From Nepenthes gracilis (lineage: Eukaryota; Streptophyta; Magnoliopsida; Caryophyllales; Nepenthaceae): a stretch of 64,000 nucleotides of DNA. This document shows positions 48,838 through 60,753 of this stretch, in pieces. The stretch covers positions 1,798,001-1,862,000 of the forward strand of contig BSYO01000026.1 in NCBI GenBank assembly GCA_033239525.1, written 5' to 3'. Every line of letters begins with the position of its first letter. Position 1 is the first letter of the stretch. The notes under the pieces are model-generated. The model worked only from the letters and a program-made list of their open reading frames with translations, was not told where the DNA came from and did no database searches. A program made the translations under genes and the position numbers.

Positions 48838-49885
48838 TGTTAGAGACATTTGTCTTATTAGCATATTCCGTGACCATATGTATTATTTTATTTATGTCGG
48901 GTTGTGGGTTGTCGGTTTAAAATTCATTAAAATTCATTCGGTCCGCCCTCCACGCGCTCGGGCCCTTCCAAAGGCCGCACGCTCGCCTTGTGCCCGCTAG
49001 CGGCTCGAGCCTAAAAACCAGAACCTCCCCCGCTCGCTTCCTGCTCGATGGCCGCTCGAGCACATAATCCAGAATGGGGGCCGCTCGATGCTCGCTCACT
49101 AGCCGCTCGAGCCGATAAACCAGAACATAGGCCGCTGTTTGCCGCCCCATGGCCGCTTGCCGCGCTCGAGCTCGAGCCCGCTCGGCGGCCCAACGGGAAA
49201 TTTCAAACGCGATTTTGGCTCCTCTATAAATATTGGCTTATATTTTTGAAACCCCAAGGACGCCATATGCTCTCTGTCAGATTATTTTGAGCCTCCATTT
49301 GAGAAGAAAGCCTTCATGCTTCAAGATCCTTGTTTCTTCTCTTGAGAAAACTAACTACTACAAGAGTTTCTACATGTTCATAGAAGTTTTCTCACCCACC
49401 TTCTTTAATCATTGAAACTTTGCTTTCTACCATTGTTGGAGATCCGTTCGTGAAGAAGGAGATCCGTTCGTGATTGGTGATTCAAGTGGCACGAGAGGGA
49501 AGAGTGGGTGAAGACGGAAGATGTCGGTTCCGTTGCTGCTGGCAACCGGAGGAGTTCCTTGGTAGGGATCACGTGTCGAGTAAGTCGGCCAGGTTAGCGC
49601 GTCGTTACCACCCGGGCTGTAAGTTGATTTTCATAGTGCATTGCTTCCTCGGCCGTTGAAGCCGGAGTGTTTTTCTCGATACCGGGTATCGAGTTTTCAC
49701 TTCGTCACCAAAAATCGGGTCTTTATTATTGTTGTTCATTAATTTATATATATTGTGCATGCTTATACATCTAGAGTTAAATATCCCTTACGTGTATCGG
49801 ATATTTAATTTAATTAATTTATTTTATTGCTTCCGCTATACTTGTAACGGGTCGAAACACGGTAGCACCGAAACGTGCTTTTTCA
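48838..49885. mobile_element. Nested solo LTR (1,048 bp)
   Basis: Begins TGTTAGAGACATTTGTC, ends GCTTTTTCA and is flanked on both sides by GAAAT. It contains a plausible TATA box (CTCTATAAATATTGG at about 49212). No internal retrotransposon sequence is present, so this is what remains after recombination between two LTRs. It inserted into the 3' internal region of the larger element and is therefore younger than it. It contains the GC-rich tandem repeat at 49001-49150. Confidence 0.8.
49001..49150. repeat. GC-rich 51-bp tandem repeat
   Basis: Three imperfect copies keyed on CTCGAG at 49004, 49055 and 49106, a period of exactly 51 bp. Each copy has a nearby AACCAGAA or ATCCAGAA word. The GC content is striking against the AT-rich surroundings. 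51 bp is 17 codons, so one frame stays open, but there is no reason to think it is translated. Confidence 0.85.
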
Positions 49886-50887
49886 GAAATAATGGGGGCT
49901 ACCCTCCTCAAAGACTTCCTGACACTTTCTAGCCGCTCGATAGGCTTGATCGTCATCAGAGGAGGACCCGAATGAAGCTGCCTACCACTCAGATGCCCTA
50001 TCCGAGGGGCCACTGTTACGCAACGGCCTCTGCTTTCTCTCGGGCTTCCTCTTGGAGTCCGATGGCACAAGGGGCGCTTCCGATCCTTCCAAGTGGGGTT
50101 CCCACTTCACCCGTGTAAAGGCCTCAACTCATAGTAGCGGTTCTTCTTGTTCTCATTGAAGGAGTCGGCATTTGCCTGTATGAGATCCATCAACACCTTC
50201 ACTGAATCCTGCTCATGCTCAAACACCTCAAGTAGAGACCTCCGCTAGATGGACCTCATATACTTTAATATGCCCATCTGGTGGGGAACAAGCTTTGCCG
50301 CCCGGGCCTGGCAATAGGTGTGCCATGGAGCTCGAAATCTTATACTGAGCACACGGAGACTCTTGTCATCTGAAGTGAAGACAGACTCGATATCGTTTAC
50401 GCCGGGTGCCTTTGAAGGACAAAGAGAATTTGAAGTAAGAGAGAAAAAGAACAAAGAAATTTCAAAAAGAAATGCGGGAACGATGAATCCAAGCAATTTA
50501 AATACGTGAAACCCTGAATCAAGACAACGTCATTTTAAAGAAAAAAAGAAAAGGACACACCTCATTATGACCACGACATGTGTCGGTTGCACATTTGCTC
50601 TGTGTCCAGCACCAATAATGATGACTATCATGGCGTCCCATTTCATATGGCTGGACAAAATCCAAAATGATACGAATCTCAAGGAATTAAATGTTGTTGC
50701 TAGTGGCGAATGCATGCGATATGACACCCATAGGACTCAGAGCACACACTTGGGCAACCAATGATGCCTGTCAGACTAAGAGCACGCGTCCAAACAACGA
50801 ACAATACTCATCGATCTGGAACACACATTTGGACAAATGATGACCCTTAATGAACATACCAAAATGTTAAAATTTAAACCTCTCGAT

Positions 50888-50899
50888 ATGGGGGGTTAG
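50888..50899 (+). promoter_or_regulatory. Polypurine tract
   Basis: ATGGGGGGTTAG lies immediately before the 3' LTR, at the place and with the composition expected for plus-strand priming. Confidence 0.6.
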
Positions 50900-51536
50900 T
50901 GATGGGTTCAATCAACCCAACCCAAGAAGATGGCCCAATAATAGAAGGAATTGGCTCAGAATCAAACGTCCCAACCGGCACAGTCGGCCTAGATGACCTA
51001 AACAAACGATTGAGCTCATCGGCCTAATTAAAACGGCCTACAATCCGCTTTTCCAACATTGAAGAAACCCACCATAACCATCAAAAATTACAAGATAAAT
51101 GATATCTTCTTATCTATCCGGACGGTTATCAGGGAAGGTCAAATTATCCTCTAACTCTATAAATATCCCTCACTTTGGAAGGAGAGGAGGGAGGAAAAAT
51201 GAGAAAAGAAAAATGATATAGAGCACTCCGAGTGCATATCTCTCTCAAAGACATTTCTCGTGAAAGCGCACCACATTCAGTCCCCTCACATATGCATTAG
51301 CATTATTATTCTACATCCTCCATCTTTTTTTTTATAGAAAGATCACTGATTTGAGCGTTGGATAATATATTGGGATGTGAGTCCCGCCAATCCTCTGATA
51401 TCTTATTTATTTATTATCTTGCACAGGATCTAGGTTCAAAATTACGGAGACCAAACCCATTTCGGATCAACCCAATGCAAAGATCAGATTTCTAACTTTC
51501 TAATTCATACAGTAACTCAGACTCGAGGACGCATCA
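50900..51536 (+). repeat. 3' LTR
   Basis: Begins TGATGGGTTCAATCAACCC and ends GAGGACGCATCA, then ACTTT. Pairs with 38731-39371. TATAAAT at 51158-51164. Confidence 0.92.
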
Positions 51537-51541
51537 ACTTT

Positions 51542-54500
51542 GTATAATTATGGTAGAATATTAAAAGAAAATCCTTTCTCATTTTTTCTGGCTTGATGCC
51601 TCTTGTTTTTCTGTTTCCCCGGCTCATGAGCTTCTCTTGCTTTTATAGGCAAAGGCCTCCTAATTAGAATAGCTATTTTTTGTATGCATGTCTGTGCTTG
51701 TGGCATGCATTGGTTAAAAGTATATCTTAACGATAAAATATCGCATCAATTTTTAGCAACTGAAAATCCAGTGCTCGACGTGCCCATCTGACATTTCTGG
51801 CCTCTGTTTAGCTTGGTACCATCTCATCCATAATCCCTTGCCATACCTCCTTCAGTCGTCAAATTCAACATCTGCCTCTATCATATTTTCAGTGCTTTTT
51901 AGGGCCAGCAACTTTTAAGCATGACTTCTCATGTTTTGACCTTTGTTTCAAACGGCGTAGTTTCAATATGCCACTGCATTACATCAAGGTAATTAAAATA
52001 ACCATTTATATGTAGGGGATTGGCCTTGTATGTTTAGGCTGGATCTTATATATTGAGCTTTGTCATATTATTATTTGAGTAGACAATTAATTCGGGGTTT
52101 TGTTAATTTAGGCTAATCCATCGTATCAACTCCCCACACTAAAAGATAACATTATCATAAATGATTCCTTACAATGGAGATATAAAAAACATTATAACTA
52201 GTGATGCACTTCAATATATAGCTTTATTAGGCAAATACAAATATTCCACTTACCAAATACAAATACTAAGATAATAAATTTTAAAAATTTTATTTATAAT
52301 TTAGGAGGGATTTTAAAACTATTAATTAAAATAGTCAAATTTAATTATGTCAATTTTAAAGATCTAAAACTCCGTGTTTAAAATATCAAGATTGCATTGA
52401 GTCTCAACATTAACGCTACTTATATTGAATGCTAGAGAACCAAGTTTATAATGATTGGTATTGCTTTCTTTTCTTTTTTTTTTCTTTTTTTTTTTTTTTT
52501 TTTTGCATATTGAATCTTAAGATTGAGAACCATCGAGAAATGGTGGTGGTCGGAGCGTCGGCAAGTAGTGGCCTAGGTTGGGTCATTCCACCTGATGACC
52601 ACAGGGAAAGCTCGAGGAGCCACTGTTTAATAATCGGTGAATGGGTTAGATATGCCGATACAATGGTTCAATGCATTACCAATGATCAATGGCTAGTGGT
52701 GGCCACTATGAAATCTGACGACCACTAGTGACAGTCTAAGGCATTATTAGCTAATTACTGATAACGTATTGCAAAATCATAGGTTTGCTGGAATACCCAT
52801 GATTTATCTCATCTTGACATCCATTTTAATGTAAATATCTTCTAAATTTCTATTTTTATGTATGTTAGTTGATTTTAATAATGAGACAATACCATATCTA
52901 AAGGTATCCAAAAAATAAAATAAAATGACATGGCTCACACAATTCAATATAATGGTGAATTATATTACAAATCCCACTTAGCTATGATGAGAAAATTTTA
53001 AATTCGGACAAACTATGATCGATTTAGTAGAAAAATAATACCAATATAAGACATAAACATCTTTTTAAAGATGTGATATACTTTAATTTTATGAATTTGA
53101 ATGAACCTATTTATGTCTGAGGACTTTACTTAAAGATATGATCTACTTTATTAATTTACTGAGTTATCTTACATTCTACATTGAGTAGTACAAAATTCAA
53201 CAACTATTAAAATTTTTTTGATTTTGTCATAATTGATAGGTCCGATAAGAATACTATAAGATCGTAAACCATATAAATTAAGTCAACTCGAGAAACATCA
53301 AAACCCAATTGAAAAAGGTTCAGCAGTGCCAAATATATAAAGGTCCAAATGTGCTCATGAGCTAGCTATGAGGCTGAATACCAAGCCCAATACCAAGTCG
53401 AGGCTAAGGTAATTATTGGGCCAAGGCAGTCCGACAACTACCAAGGTTGCTCGATAAAAGTCAAGCTGCGATATAGAGCGGGAAAGCTAGCCAGTTTGGT
53501 CAAGATCCATGGGTTCTATGTATTAGCGATTTAGACTTGAACATTGGAGAGATATTTTAAAAGAATTCTTTCAAGATTATTTTTTTCCAATAGATTTGTT
53601 GTCTATAAGCTAGCCTTAATACTCAAATCGAATATCATGAAAGGGTTCCGCCATTAATATTTTATAATAATATTGTTATACATCTCATTTTTTATATAAT
53701 TTATTTATTTTTATTTTTAAAATTTTAATAAATTTATATATAGAGAAAATTATATATAAATTGTAGAGTGAGACAGATTGGATTTTTCTTATTGTATAAT
53801 AAAATGATATATTCAATCCATCCATTTAGAACTCATATTTTAAATATGGAATTTATCTTAATTTTGAAAAAATAATAAATTTTATAAATAAAGAGTGAAT
53901 TATAAATAAATTTTAGCTAAATAAGATAATGATATTAATATTTTATATAATTTGTGATTATTTTAAAATTTTAAATTGATATACGAATTAGGGAGTTATT
54001 TTGTCACGTTTATATGTTTGAATAATAATAAGTCCAATTTTTATAATTCTAAATTTAGATCTTACACACCACAATTAAACAAATTGGAGATAAGAGATAT
54101 ACAAAACTCGTTCCCTAATATATATCATCTGAAATTCAAATAAGTGATCTTTCTATTTGAATATAAAAGATATAAAAAAAAAAGATGCGAGAATGTTTAG
54201 AGAATGTGGATAAGTATATGTACGAAAAGTAATACTCGTTTTTATACACTTATCTGACCGAGTGGCTTTTGATTTAGTGCACTTATCTAGGTGAGCTGCT
54301 TTTTTCCTTCTTTTCGTCCTCTCTTCTTTAGGAAAGAGAATTTATTTATAACAAGAGGCGCTATTTGGTTAGTGGACGCTTGAAATTAATGTGTATGCAT
54401 GATGTTGTTTAAGATTAGCAGTGAGGGACATGAGTTGCATGTGTAACAACCATCTCAATTCAATGATAAGACCGCCTAATTACCAGCTATTAGGTATACT

Positions 54501-56018
54501 CAATCGCCTTCTATAGTTAATCATTAAATAGCTCATTATGATCATTTAATATTTAACTGTTTAGATTGTACCCCTTGGCTCATTTGTTTATGTGTTATTA
54601 CCTTATAGATTTTGTAGTATCTTTTATTTAGTCGTCGATATTTGTAACCTTTTATCCACCAAAGTATTGAGATGGGTCGTTTCTAACCGAACTCATCTGT
54701 TTGTTTCATATAACATATCAAATTCTGCAGCTCAAGACAAGGAAATTGATTGTCATTTCTTTCTCTGTCACATTTTTTTAATTAATTAACTATGCTGGGG
54801 TTTTTTAAATTTAAAAATATATTTTTTTTCCAACTAAAATTATTGAACCTTTATATAAATTTTTTTATATTTTTATATTTTTTTATGTATATAAACTTTT
54901 AAATAGAAAATATTAAAAAATAAAAAATTATTTATAAATTGATCCAAATTGACCCAGTTTGTATTATAAACAAGAACAATTATATTTTTTGACCAACATG
55001 ATCGGTTCTTATATCCCGCTTCGATTTGGATTATAAACGGGTATAATTATACCCAGCCCGAACCCCATTAATTGTTATAAACTTTTATATAAAACCGTCC
55101 CATATAGCCTAAGCCCATTTTTAATTACATGTAATTCATATATTTATAATTATATAATTTTTAATTTTAACTAGAGTAATATATGATACAAGGTGGGATG
55201 GAGCTTTTTCTCTCTTTCTTGTAGTTTATCTTCTAAGCATAATTTTATGATACAAAATGAGATTTAATCATAAGCTACACCTCCACTATACACTTAGGTG
55301 AATATAAGTAATCTCACCTGACCCAAAAGATTTGACCCTGCCCATTCATAAATAAAATTGGGTCATTTCAAATCATTCTGTAATTTTTTTTTATTTTTAG
55401 TATGTTTATTAAAAATTAATATTTATAAATAAAATTAAAAATATACAATATTTTAAAGCTATAATATTTATGATAAATTATTACATAATTATTTATTTTA
55501 AAATAAAAAATTTATATAAAAAGTATTTATATAATAATATAATCTATTAAAATAGTTTTTTAAAATTTAATATTTATTTAAAATAAAAAATACATTTAAT
55601 TAATCTTTACATAAAAAATTATTAATTTAACAAAAATATAATTTATTAAAATAATTTTGAAAATGATATTTATTTGAAGTAAAATAATTATATTTACAAA
55701 AAAAAAATCATAATATAGGCTCAACCAAATCGATTACTTTTATTCATAATCCTATTTAGCCTAAAAAGTTAACCAAATTTAATTTTTTTAACATATTTAT
55801 CTATAATACAGATATATTTTGTCTAAATAAATATTCTAATTTTGATCAAGTTTAATATAAATAAATAATGAAATTATATTATATTTGACTAAGTACAAAA
55901 TCGGTCGTAGATAACATTAGTACATGGATGAAAAACACAAACTAAACTAATAATAAAATGAAACAACAAATGCATTCCATCAAGAGGAACATACAAATCG
56001 AGCAAAAAACTAAAAACA
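51542..56018. other. Intergenic DNA, no gene seen
   Basis: AT-rich. Contains a long T run at about 52470-52505, and at 53234 a TGATAGGTCCGATAAG start that resembles an LTR beginning (compare 62294), but I found no end or target duplication. A 99-codon frame at 52429-52728 begins with a low-complexity Phe run and is not credible. The last part (54.8-56.0 kb) is very AT-rich and includes the 3' UTR of the zinc finger gene. Confidence 0.55.
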
Positions 56019-56786
56019 TCAAAGCTTGAGATTCAAATCAAGGTCTCCACCCTCTAGGTTTTCTAGTTCTAAGTTCTTGTCAAGGCGGGCACCATTAGCG
56101 ATCGTGTCTAAAAATTTATTACAAGGAGTCGGAACAGTGCCTTGTCCATGATCAAAACTAGAGGAAGGCCCTGTCATAATACTAAAACGGTTGTCATAAA
56201 AATCACAAAATTTATTATTTCTGATCCTTAATCTATCAAAAGTTGTTCTATTAGGTCGTTCGAATCGAAACCATGAATGGTAAGATGGCGTTTGAATCAT
56301 AGGATTCATTCTAACACCAGTAAATAATCTATTATTATTATTATTGTTATTGTTATTATTACAGTTATTATTATAGTAATATGGTATCGTAGAATAATAA
56401 GGATAGTAAAGATGACGCGAGAGGCCAAAACTTGAGACATCAACCCCACAATTTGCCATCTTGGCTTGTTCCCTCTCTTGCTTGTGAGCATTTTGATGGC
56501 CACCCAAAGCTTGGGAAGTCGAGAACTTCCTCTTGCAATAGCTACAGCTGAAAACCCTAGATTTATTCTGCTTCTTAGTCCCTAGCCGTTGGATTTGGTC
56601 ATGGGGTGTGCCCGGATCGATTGAATGATCACCATTGCTCGACAGCATTAGATCGAGCACAAGGTCTCGTTGTATTGTCATTGCCTTCATCTCCTGGTAG
56701 CCTTGATCGTCTACTCCTCGACTGGTTGTTCGAGGCTCGGGGCCATGATCTGATGGGCTTGACTCCTCTTTAATGGCTGCTGCCAT
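56019..56786 (-). CDS. Single C2H2 zinc finger protein with EAR motifs (255 aa, intronless)
   Basis: A plant Q-type zinc finger transcription factor. One C2H2 finger spans residues 79-101 (Cys81, Cys84, His97, His101) and contains the plant-specific QALGGH helix (92-97) that contacts DNA. LxLxL-type EAR motifs lie at both ends: LVLDLML at 42-48 and DLDLNLKL at 248-255, the C-terminus. EAR motifs recruit TOPLESS-type co-repressors, so repression is expected. The layout (one finger in the N-terminal half, terminal DLxLxL, no intron) fits the ZFP1/3/4-like group, which includes regulators of epidermal and floral development; the exact member cannot be named. A run of ten Asn (143-152) comes from an AAT/AAC microsatellite and would vary between individuals. 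The rest is Tyr/Asn/Arg-rich and probably disordered. The ATG gives MAAAIKEE in a good context. Confidence 0.93.
   Translation of the reverse strand: MAAAIKEESSPSDHGPEPRTTSRGVDDQGYQEMKAMTIQRDLVLDLMLSSNGDHSIDPGTPHDQIQRLGTKKQNKSRVFSCSYCKRKFSTSQALGGHQNAHKQEREQAKMANCGVDVSSFGLSRHLYYPYYSTIPYYYNNNCNNNNNNNNNNRLFTGVRMNPMIQTPSYHSWFRFERPNRTTFDRLRIRNNKFCDFYDNRFSIMTGPSSSFDHGQGTVPTPCNKFLDTIANGARLDKNLELENLEGGDLDLNLKL
56338..56372. repeat. AAT/AAC microsatellite encoding poly-Asn
   Basis: Trinucleotide run inside the zinc finger coding sequence, mixing AAT and AAC codons on the minus strand. Confidence 0.85.
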
Positions 56787-56827
56787 GGAGCTAGTTTTTG
56801 AATGAATGAAGATGAAGAAGGGTGGGA

Positions 56828-56840
56828 ATTTTATAGAGAT
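56828..56840 (-). promoter_or_regulatory. TATA box of the zinc finger gene
   Basis: On the minus strand TCTCTATAAAATT lies about 45-50 bp upstream of the ATG (56786), so the leader is probably only 15-25 nt long. Confidence 0.6.
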
Positions 56841-56859
56841 GAGAGTTAATGTTGAATCT

Positions 56860-58470
56860 TTTTATTCATGGAAAGACAGTCTTGTAATATTTTTGTTAAT
56901 TAATCACATTAGAGACAACTAATAAGCTAAGATTATGGATGATATGTTATGGGTGATCAAGCTTAGTTGTCATCTTATTTAACGTAAATATGTTATTAGG
57001 TAACTCTTGCTCTCTCTAATAAATCTCACCTTCCATATTTGTGAATAGACATTGAATAATGAGTGTATCATACAAGTGAATAAAATAGGGTTTGGGCTGA
57101 CCTCATCCAATCACTCGAAATAAAAAGCAATAATTTTGTCTGTCTATAATTAAATTTGGGCATATTCGAGTTAGGATATAGATTTTTTTTATTTTTAATT
57201 ATTTCAATTTAAAATTTTATTTTTGATATTTGGATGAAAAACATTACCAAAGAATTTATAAATAAATACTCTCTACATAAAAATATGATTAGTTGAGATA
57301 ATTTTTTAAACTTAATACTTATCTAAATTAAAAAAATATATATATATTTATAATACATTGTGAACGGGTTCAAATCAATTCATTACCTGTAATAATGGCT
57401 CTCCTAAGAATAAATAAGGCTTAATTATTTGATAATGTCCATCCATAATTCTCATATGACTTAACCATATCGTATAAAATACTGGGTTGAATGGACTAGG
57501 ATGATTAGCCGTCCAAATTCAATCAAGTTTAGTGTATAATATCAAAATTTAGCATGTTTTGACTTAAGATGTGCCTTTTTTTTAACTTCAATGCCCCATT
57601 TTCCTCTTCCTTTATTATAAATAAATGGTGAATATTAATACAATAATAAAATTACTATATTATAATTTGAAGATCACGAATTTAAATAACAGATACAATC
57701 CCTTTGACGTGCAAGAGTAAGAAAATATATATACATCTGATTATCCATAATCACTGTAAGAAAAATCATATATACTAAACAAAAATCATATAAAATAATA
57801 AATAAAAAAATAACCGATACATTAATCAAAATGGATATGCATGCTTCTAAAATAAAGCAAGCATCCTACTATTGGTGTATTTATTAGGCAGGATGTGAGG
57901 TTAATTGAGCCTACTAAAAAAATTATATTAATTTGAGAAAATTATTATTAATATAGTAATAATTAAACTATAATTTTTTATTAATTTTATTGAATATTTT
58001 AACTGACCTTATAAAATTTATTTATTTATCACTGTAACTCATTTATATTTATAAAATTAGTTAAGTTTTAATTATTATTTACATTTATTTAATTAAAAAT
58101 AATAAAATTATTTAACCCATTGAGAAAAAAATATTGAATCGACACCGATCTATAAAATATGATTTAAATTTTAACTACCCAAATTTACTTTTTGAAAAAA
58201 ATTATAAAATATGATAAATAGAATTTTTTTATTTTTTTATAGCATAGATATTTTTATATTTTAAAATTAAAAAAAAGAAAAAAAAATACAGATTTCATAT
58301 TTTAAAAAATAAATACATTTGGACTGTTGGATAACCATATTGAAATGGTCCTTGGAAACTAATTATAGATACTTTAGACTAAGGAATTTACCATTAAAAG
58401 CAAGATAGTAACGGTCCAATTAGTTATTTTTTGAAAAGATTACATCATTTAAAGTGATATATGTACTTAT
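56860..58470. other. Intergenic DNA, promoter side of the zinc finger gene
   Basis: AT-rich sequence with no coding signal. The first few hundred bases will include promoter elements that I cannot single out. Confidence 0.5.
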
Positions 58471-58479
58471 TATAGAAAT

Positions 58480-59060
58480 ATTTATATCATTTTATTAACA
58501 AAAACTATATATCTCATGTCATAACTCAATATCCCATCAATATAAAATTAATTACATTTATATAGCTTTTTTTAAAAATGAAAATTCTACTTCATTAGAT
58601 AAAAATTTAATGGTCAAAATTTATTAATAAAGACTGTATATCACATATCATAATTCGATATCCCATCAATACAGATCTAATTATAGTTATACAACTCTGT
58701 TCAAAAATGGAGATTTTATTATTTTTTTATGGAGACTATTGAATCAAAATTTAATGGTCAAAATTTATTAATAAAAACTGAGTATTCCATATCATAATTC
58801 GATATCCCATCAATACAGATCTAATTATAGTTATACAACTCTGTTTAAAAATGGAGATTTTATTTTTTTAAGGAGATTATTGAATCAAAATTTAATGGTC
58901 AAAATTTATTAATGGGGACTGTATATCTTGTTTCATAATTTGATATCCCATAAATACAGACCTAATTACATTTATATAATTCAGTTCAAAAATAGGGATT
59001 CTACTTTTTTGGAAAGAGATAATCAAATTAAAATTTAATTATCAAGATTTTAAAATTAAA
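58480..59060. repeat. Four-copy ~140-bp tandem repeat
   Basis: The words TAATTCGATATCCCATCAAT, ACAGATCTAATTATAG and AAAATTTAATGGTCAAAATT recur in fixed order. Comparable positions are 58522, 58651, 58795 and 58936, giving spacings of 129, 144 and 141 bp. The two middle copies are nearly identical and the outer ones diverged. Non-coding minisatellite or small satellite seed. Confidence 0.88.
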
Positions 59061-59678
59061 AATTAAACATAGTACTCTTTTAAAGTCGGTAAATTTATAA
59101 AATTTACAGTTTAAATTTTATATTAAATTTAATTTTTAGAAATTAAAGTTAAAAAATACTTTTATGCTTTATTTTTTATAAATATTCTTTCAGATTTTTT
59201 ATATTTAGCTATTATAATTTTTTCTTAAGTTTTATTTTTTAAAATTTTATAATCAAATGTTATTTCCATGTTAATTTCATACTATGAAACAAAACCTTTT
59301 TTAAAAAAAAAATTCTAATTCAGGAATACACGATATGTATATGATGTAAAAATTCAAAATTTTTTATTAATTTTTATACAATTTTAGATTTTCAGTGCAT
59401 ACAATATATTACTAGATATGGATTCAACTTATCTTAAAAAACTTACCAAATATAAAATTCACTTACCAAAAATAAAAAAAGGTAAAAAAATTTAATTTTT
59501 TTAGGCATACTATAAAACTAATGATTAGGATTAAAAGTTAAATTATTAAATAATAAATAATAAATACTCGTTTGAATCATTGATATAAATCTTCAAGATT
59601 CATCAATTTAACTTTTAATATCAACCGTTGAATTTATAATGAGTTTAAAAATTTTGCTAAACACTTAGAAACTCGAAT

Positions 59679-60753
59679 AGTATATTTGATTATTAGATTT
59701 GAATAAAGTAGAAATAAAGTAATTATTCTTAAATAATTGAATAAGATAAGAATAGTGTTAAAAATTTCTATTCTCATATTTGGTTACTCATTTGAAATAA
59801 TTATAATAAGTTAAAAATTAATATTCTACTATTTGATATATATTAATAATATAAAAAATATGGTAAAAATTTATATTAATAATTTTTTTATCCTTATTTA
59901 AGAAAAAAAGATTCTAGATGTCAAATAGTATAAATAATATTTACAATAATAACTGTTAATATTATATATAGCAGAATTCTAATACTTGTTCCCATTCTCA
60001 CAACTTTTGGAGCCTTCTTACTGCAAAGGCAAAATTCTCAACTCATGAAGAAAGCATGCAAAAAAATAAACCTTCTAGTTACAGTTCTTTCTATCTTTAC
60101 ACGTCTTCGTATAGTACCACGTTAGGTGGAGTTAGTATTTATATACCCCATGAAAAAACTTTCAATAGTCTCTCGTATTACAACCGCCTTGACGGTACTC
60201 CAGGCATATGGTGGTGGAGTAGTGGTACTTCACGAGTCCTGCCGATGGGCTTTCTCATCAGGGTAGATGAACAAGTAGTCAGTCCAATCGCGATTGCAGT
60301 TGCAAATTGGTCTTGAACACATATAACCGAAATTGGTCAAAGGAGTATGGGTTGCAGTCCAAATTGAACTTGTTTATGCATTCAGACTCGCTGCTGTACT
60401 GGTGAAATTTTTACATGAGGGTAGCGGTCTTAAATTTAGACGGTATCGAATCAAAAAGGAAAAGAGTGATGAACGGTTAAGAAACAAAAGACGAAGAAGG
60501 AAGCAATTGAGACTTTGAACGAAGGATGAAAAGACAATGAGCAAAATGATAATAATTATGAGAATAATTATTCTGTACATATAAGGAATAAAAATATCTA
60601 TAAAATTTGATATTTTTTATTCCTTAAATTGGAGAAATATTTATTCTTCTGATAATAATTATTCCATATAAAAAAATAACCCAACGTAGGAATAAATATT
60701 CCAATAGTAATAATGTGATAATATGATTTTTATTCCTATCAACCAAATATACC
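59679..60753. mobile_element. Possible non-autonomous TIR element
   Basis: The left end AGTATATTTGATTATTAG resembles the complement of the right end, GGTATATTTGGTTGATAG. The flanking kilobase is AT-rich with repeated GGAATAAATATT-like words. The centre (60000-60550) has clearly different, more balanced composition, with an 86-codon frame (60056-60316) of unknown product. It might be a transposon carrying captured host sequence. I could not establish a target duplication. Confidence 0.35.

Larger units (their letters stand above)
38731..51536 (+). mobile_element. Ty3-type LTR retrotransposon, degenerate, with nested insertions
   Basis: A 12.8-kb element flanked by the 5-bp duplication ACTTT. 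Its 641- and 637-bp LTRs begin TGATGGGTTCA and end CATCA. Internal order is gag remnant, protease, reverse transcriptase, RNase H, a second RNase H-like domain, then integrase, which is the Ty3 order. The extra RNase H-like domain with NNVTEYEALLIGLRL is typical of the plant Tat/Ogre group. The reading frames carry many stops and shifts, and catalytic residues are lost, so it cannot move by itself. Two LTR-like insertions (46464-48649 and 48838-49885) sit in the region between integrase and the 3' LTR. By eye the two LTRs agree at roughly four bases in five, meaning an old insertion. Confidence 0.9.

Noticed and set aside
48661..48864. 67-codon minus-strand frame rich in Ser/Pro/Gly.
   Set aside because: It lies in the 3' spacer of the retrotransposon and crosses into the nested solo LTR; not a gene.
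49048..49290. 80-codon Ala/Pro/Arg-rich frame.
   Set aside because: The open frame follows from the 51-bp GC-rich tandem repeat (a multiple of three), not from coding selection.
52429..52728. 99-codon plus-strand frame.
   Set aside because: It begins in a long T run (poly-Phe), shows no domain and has no credible promoter or splice context.
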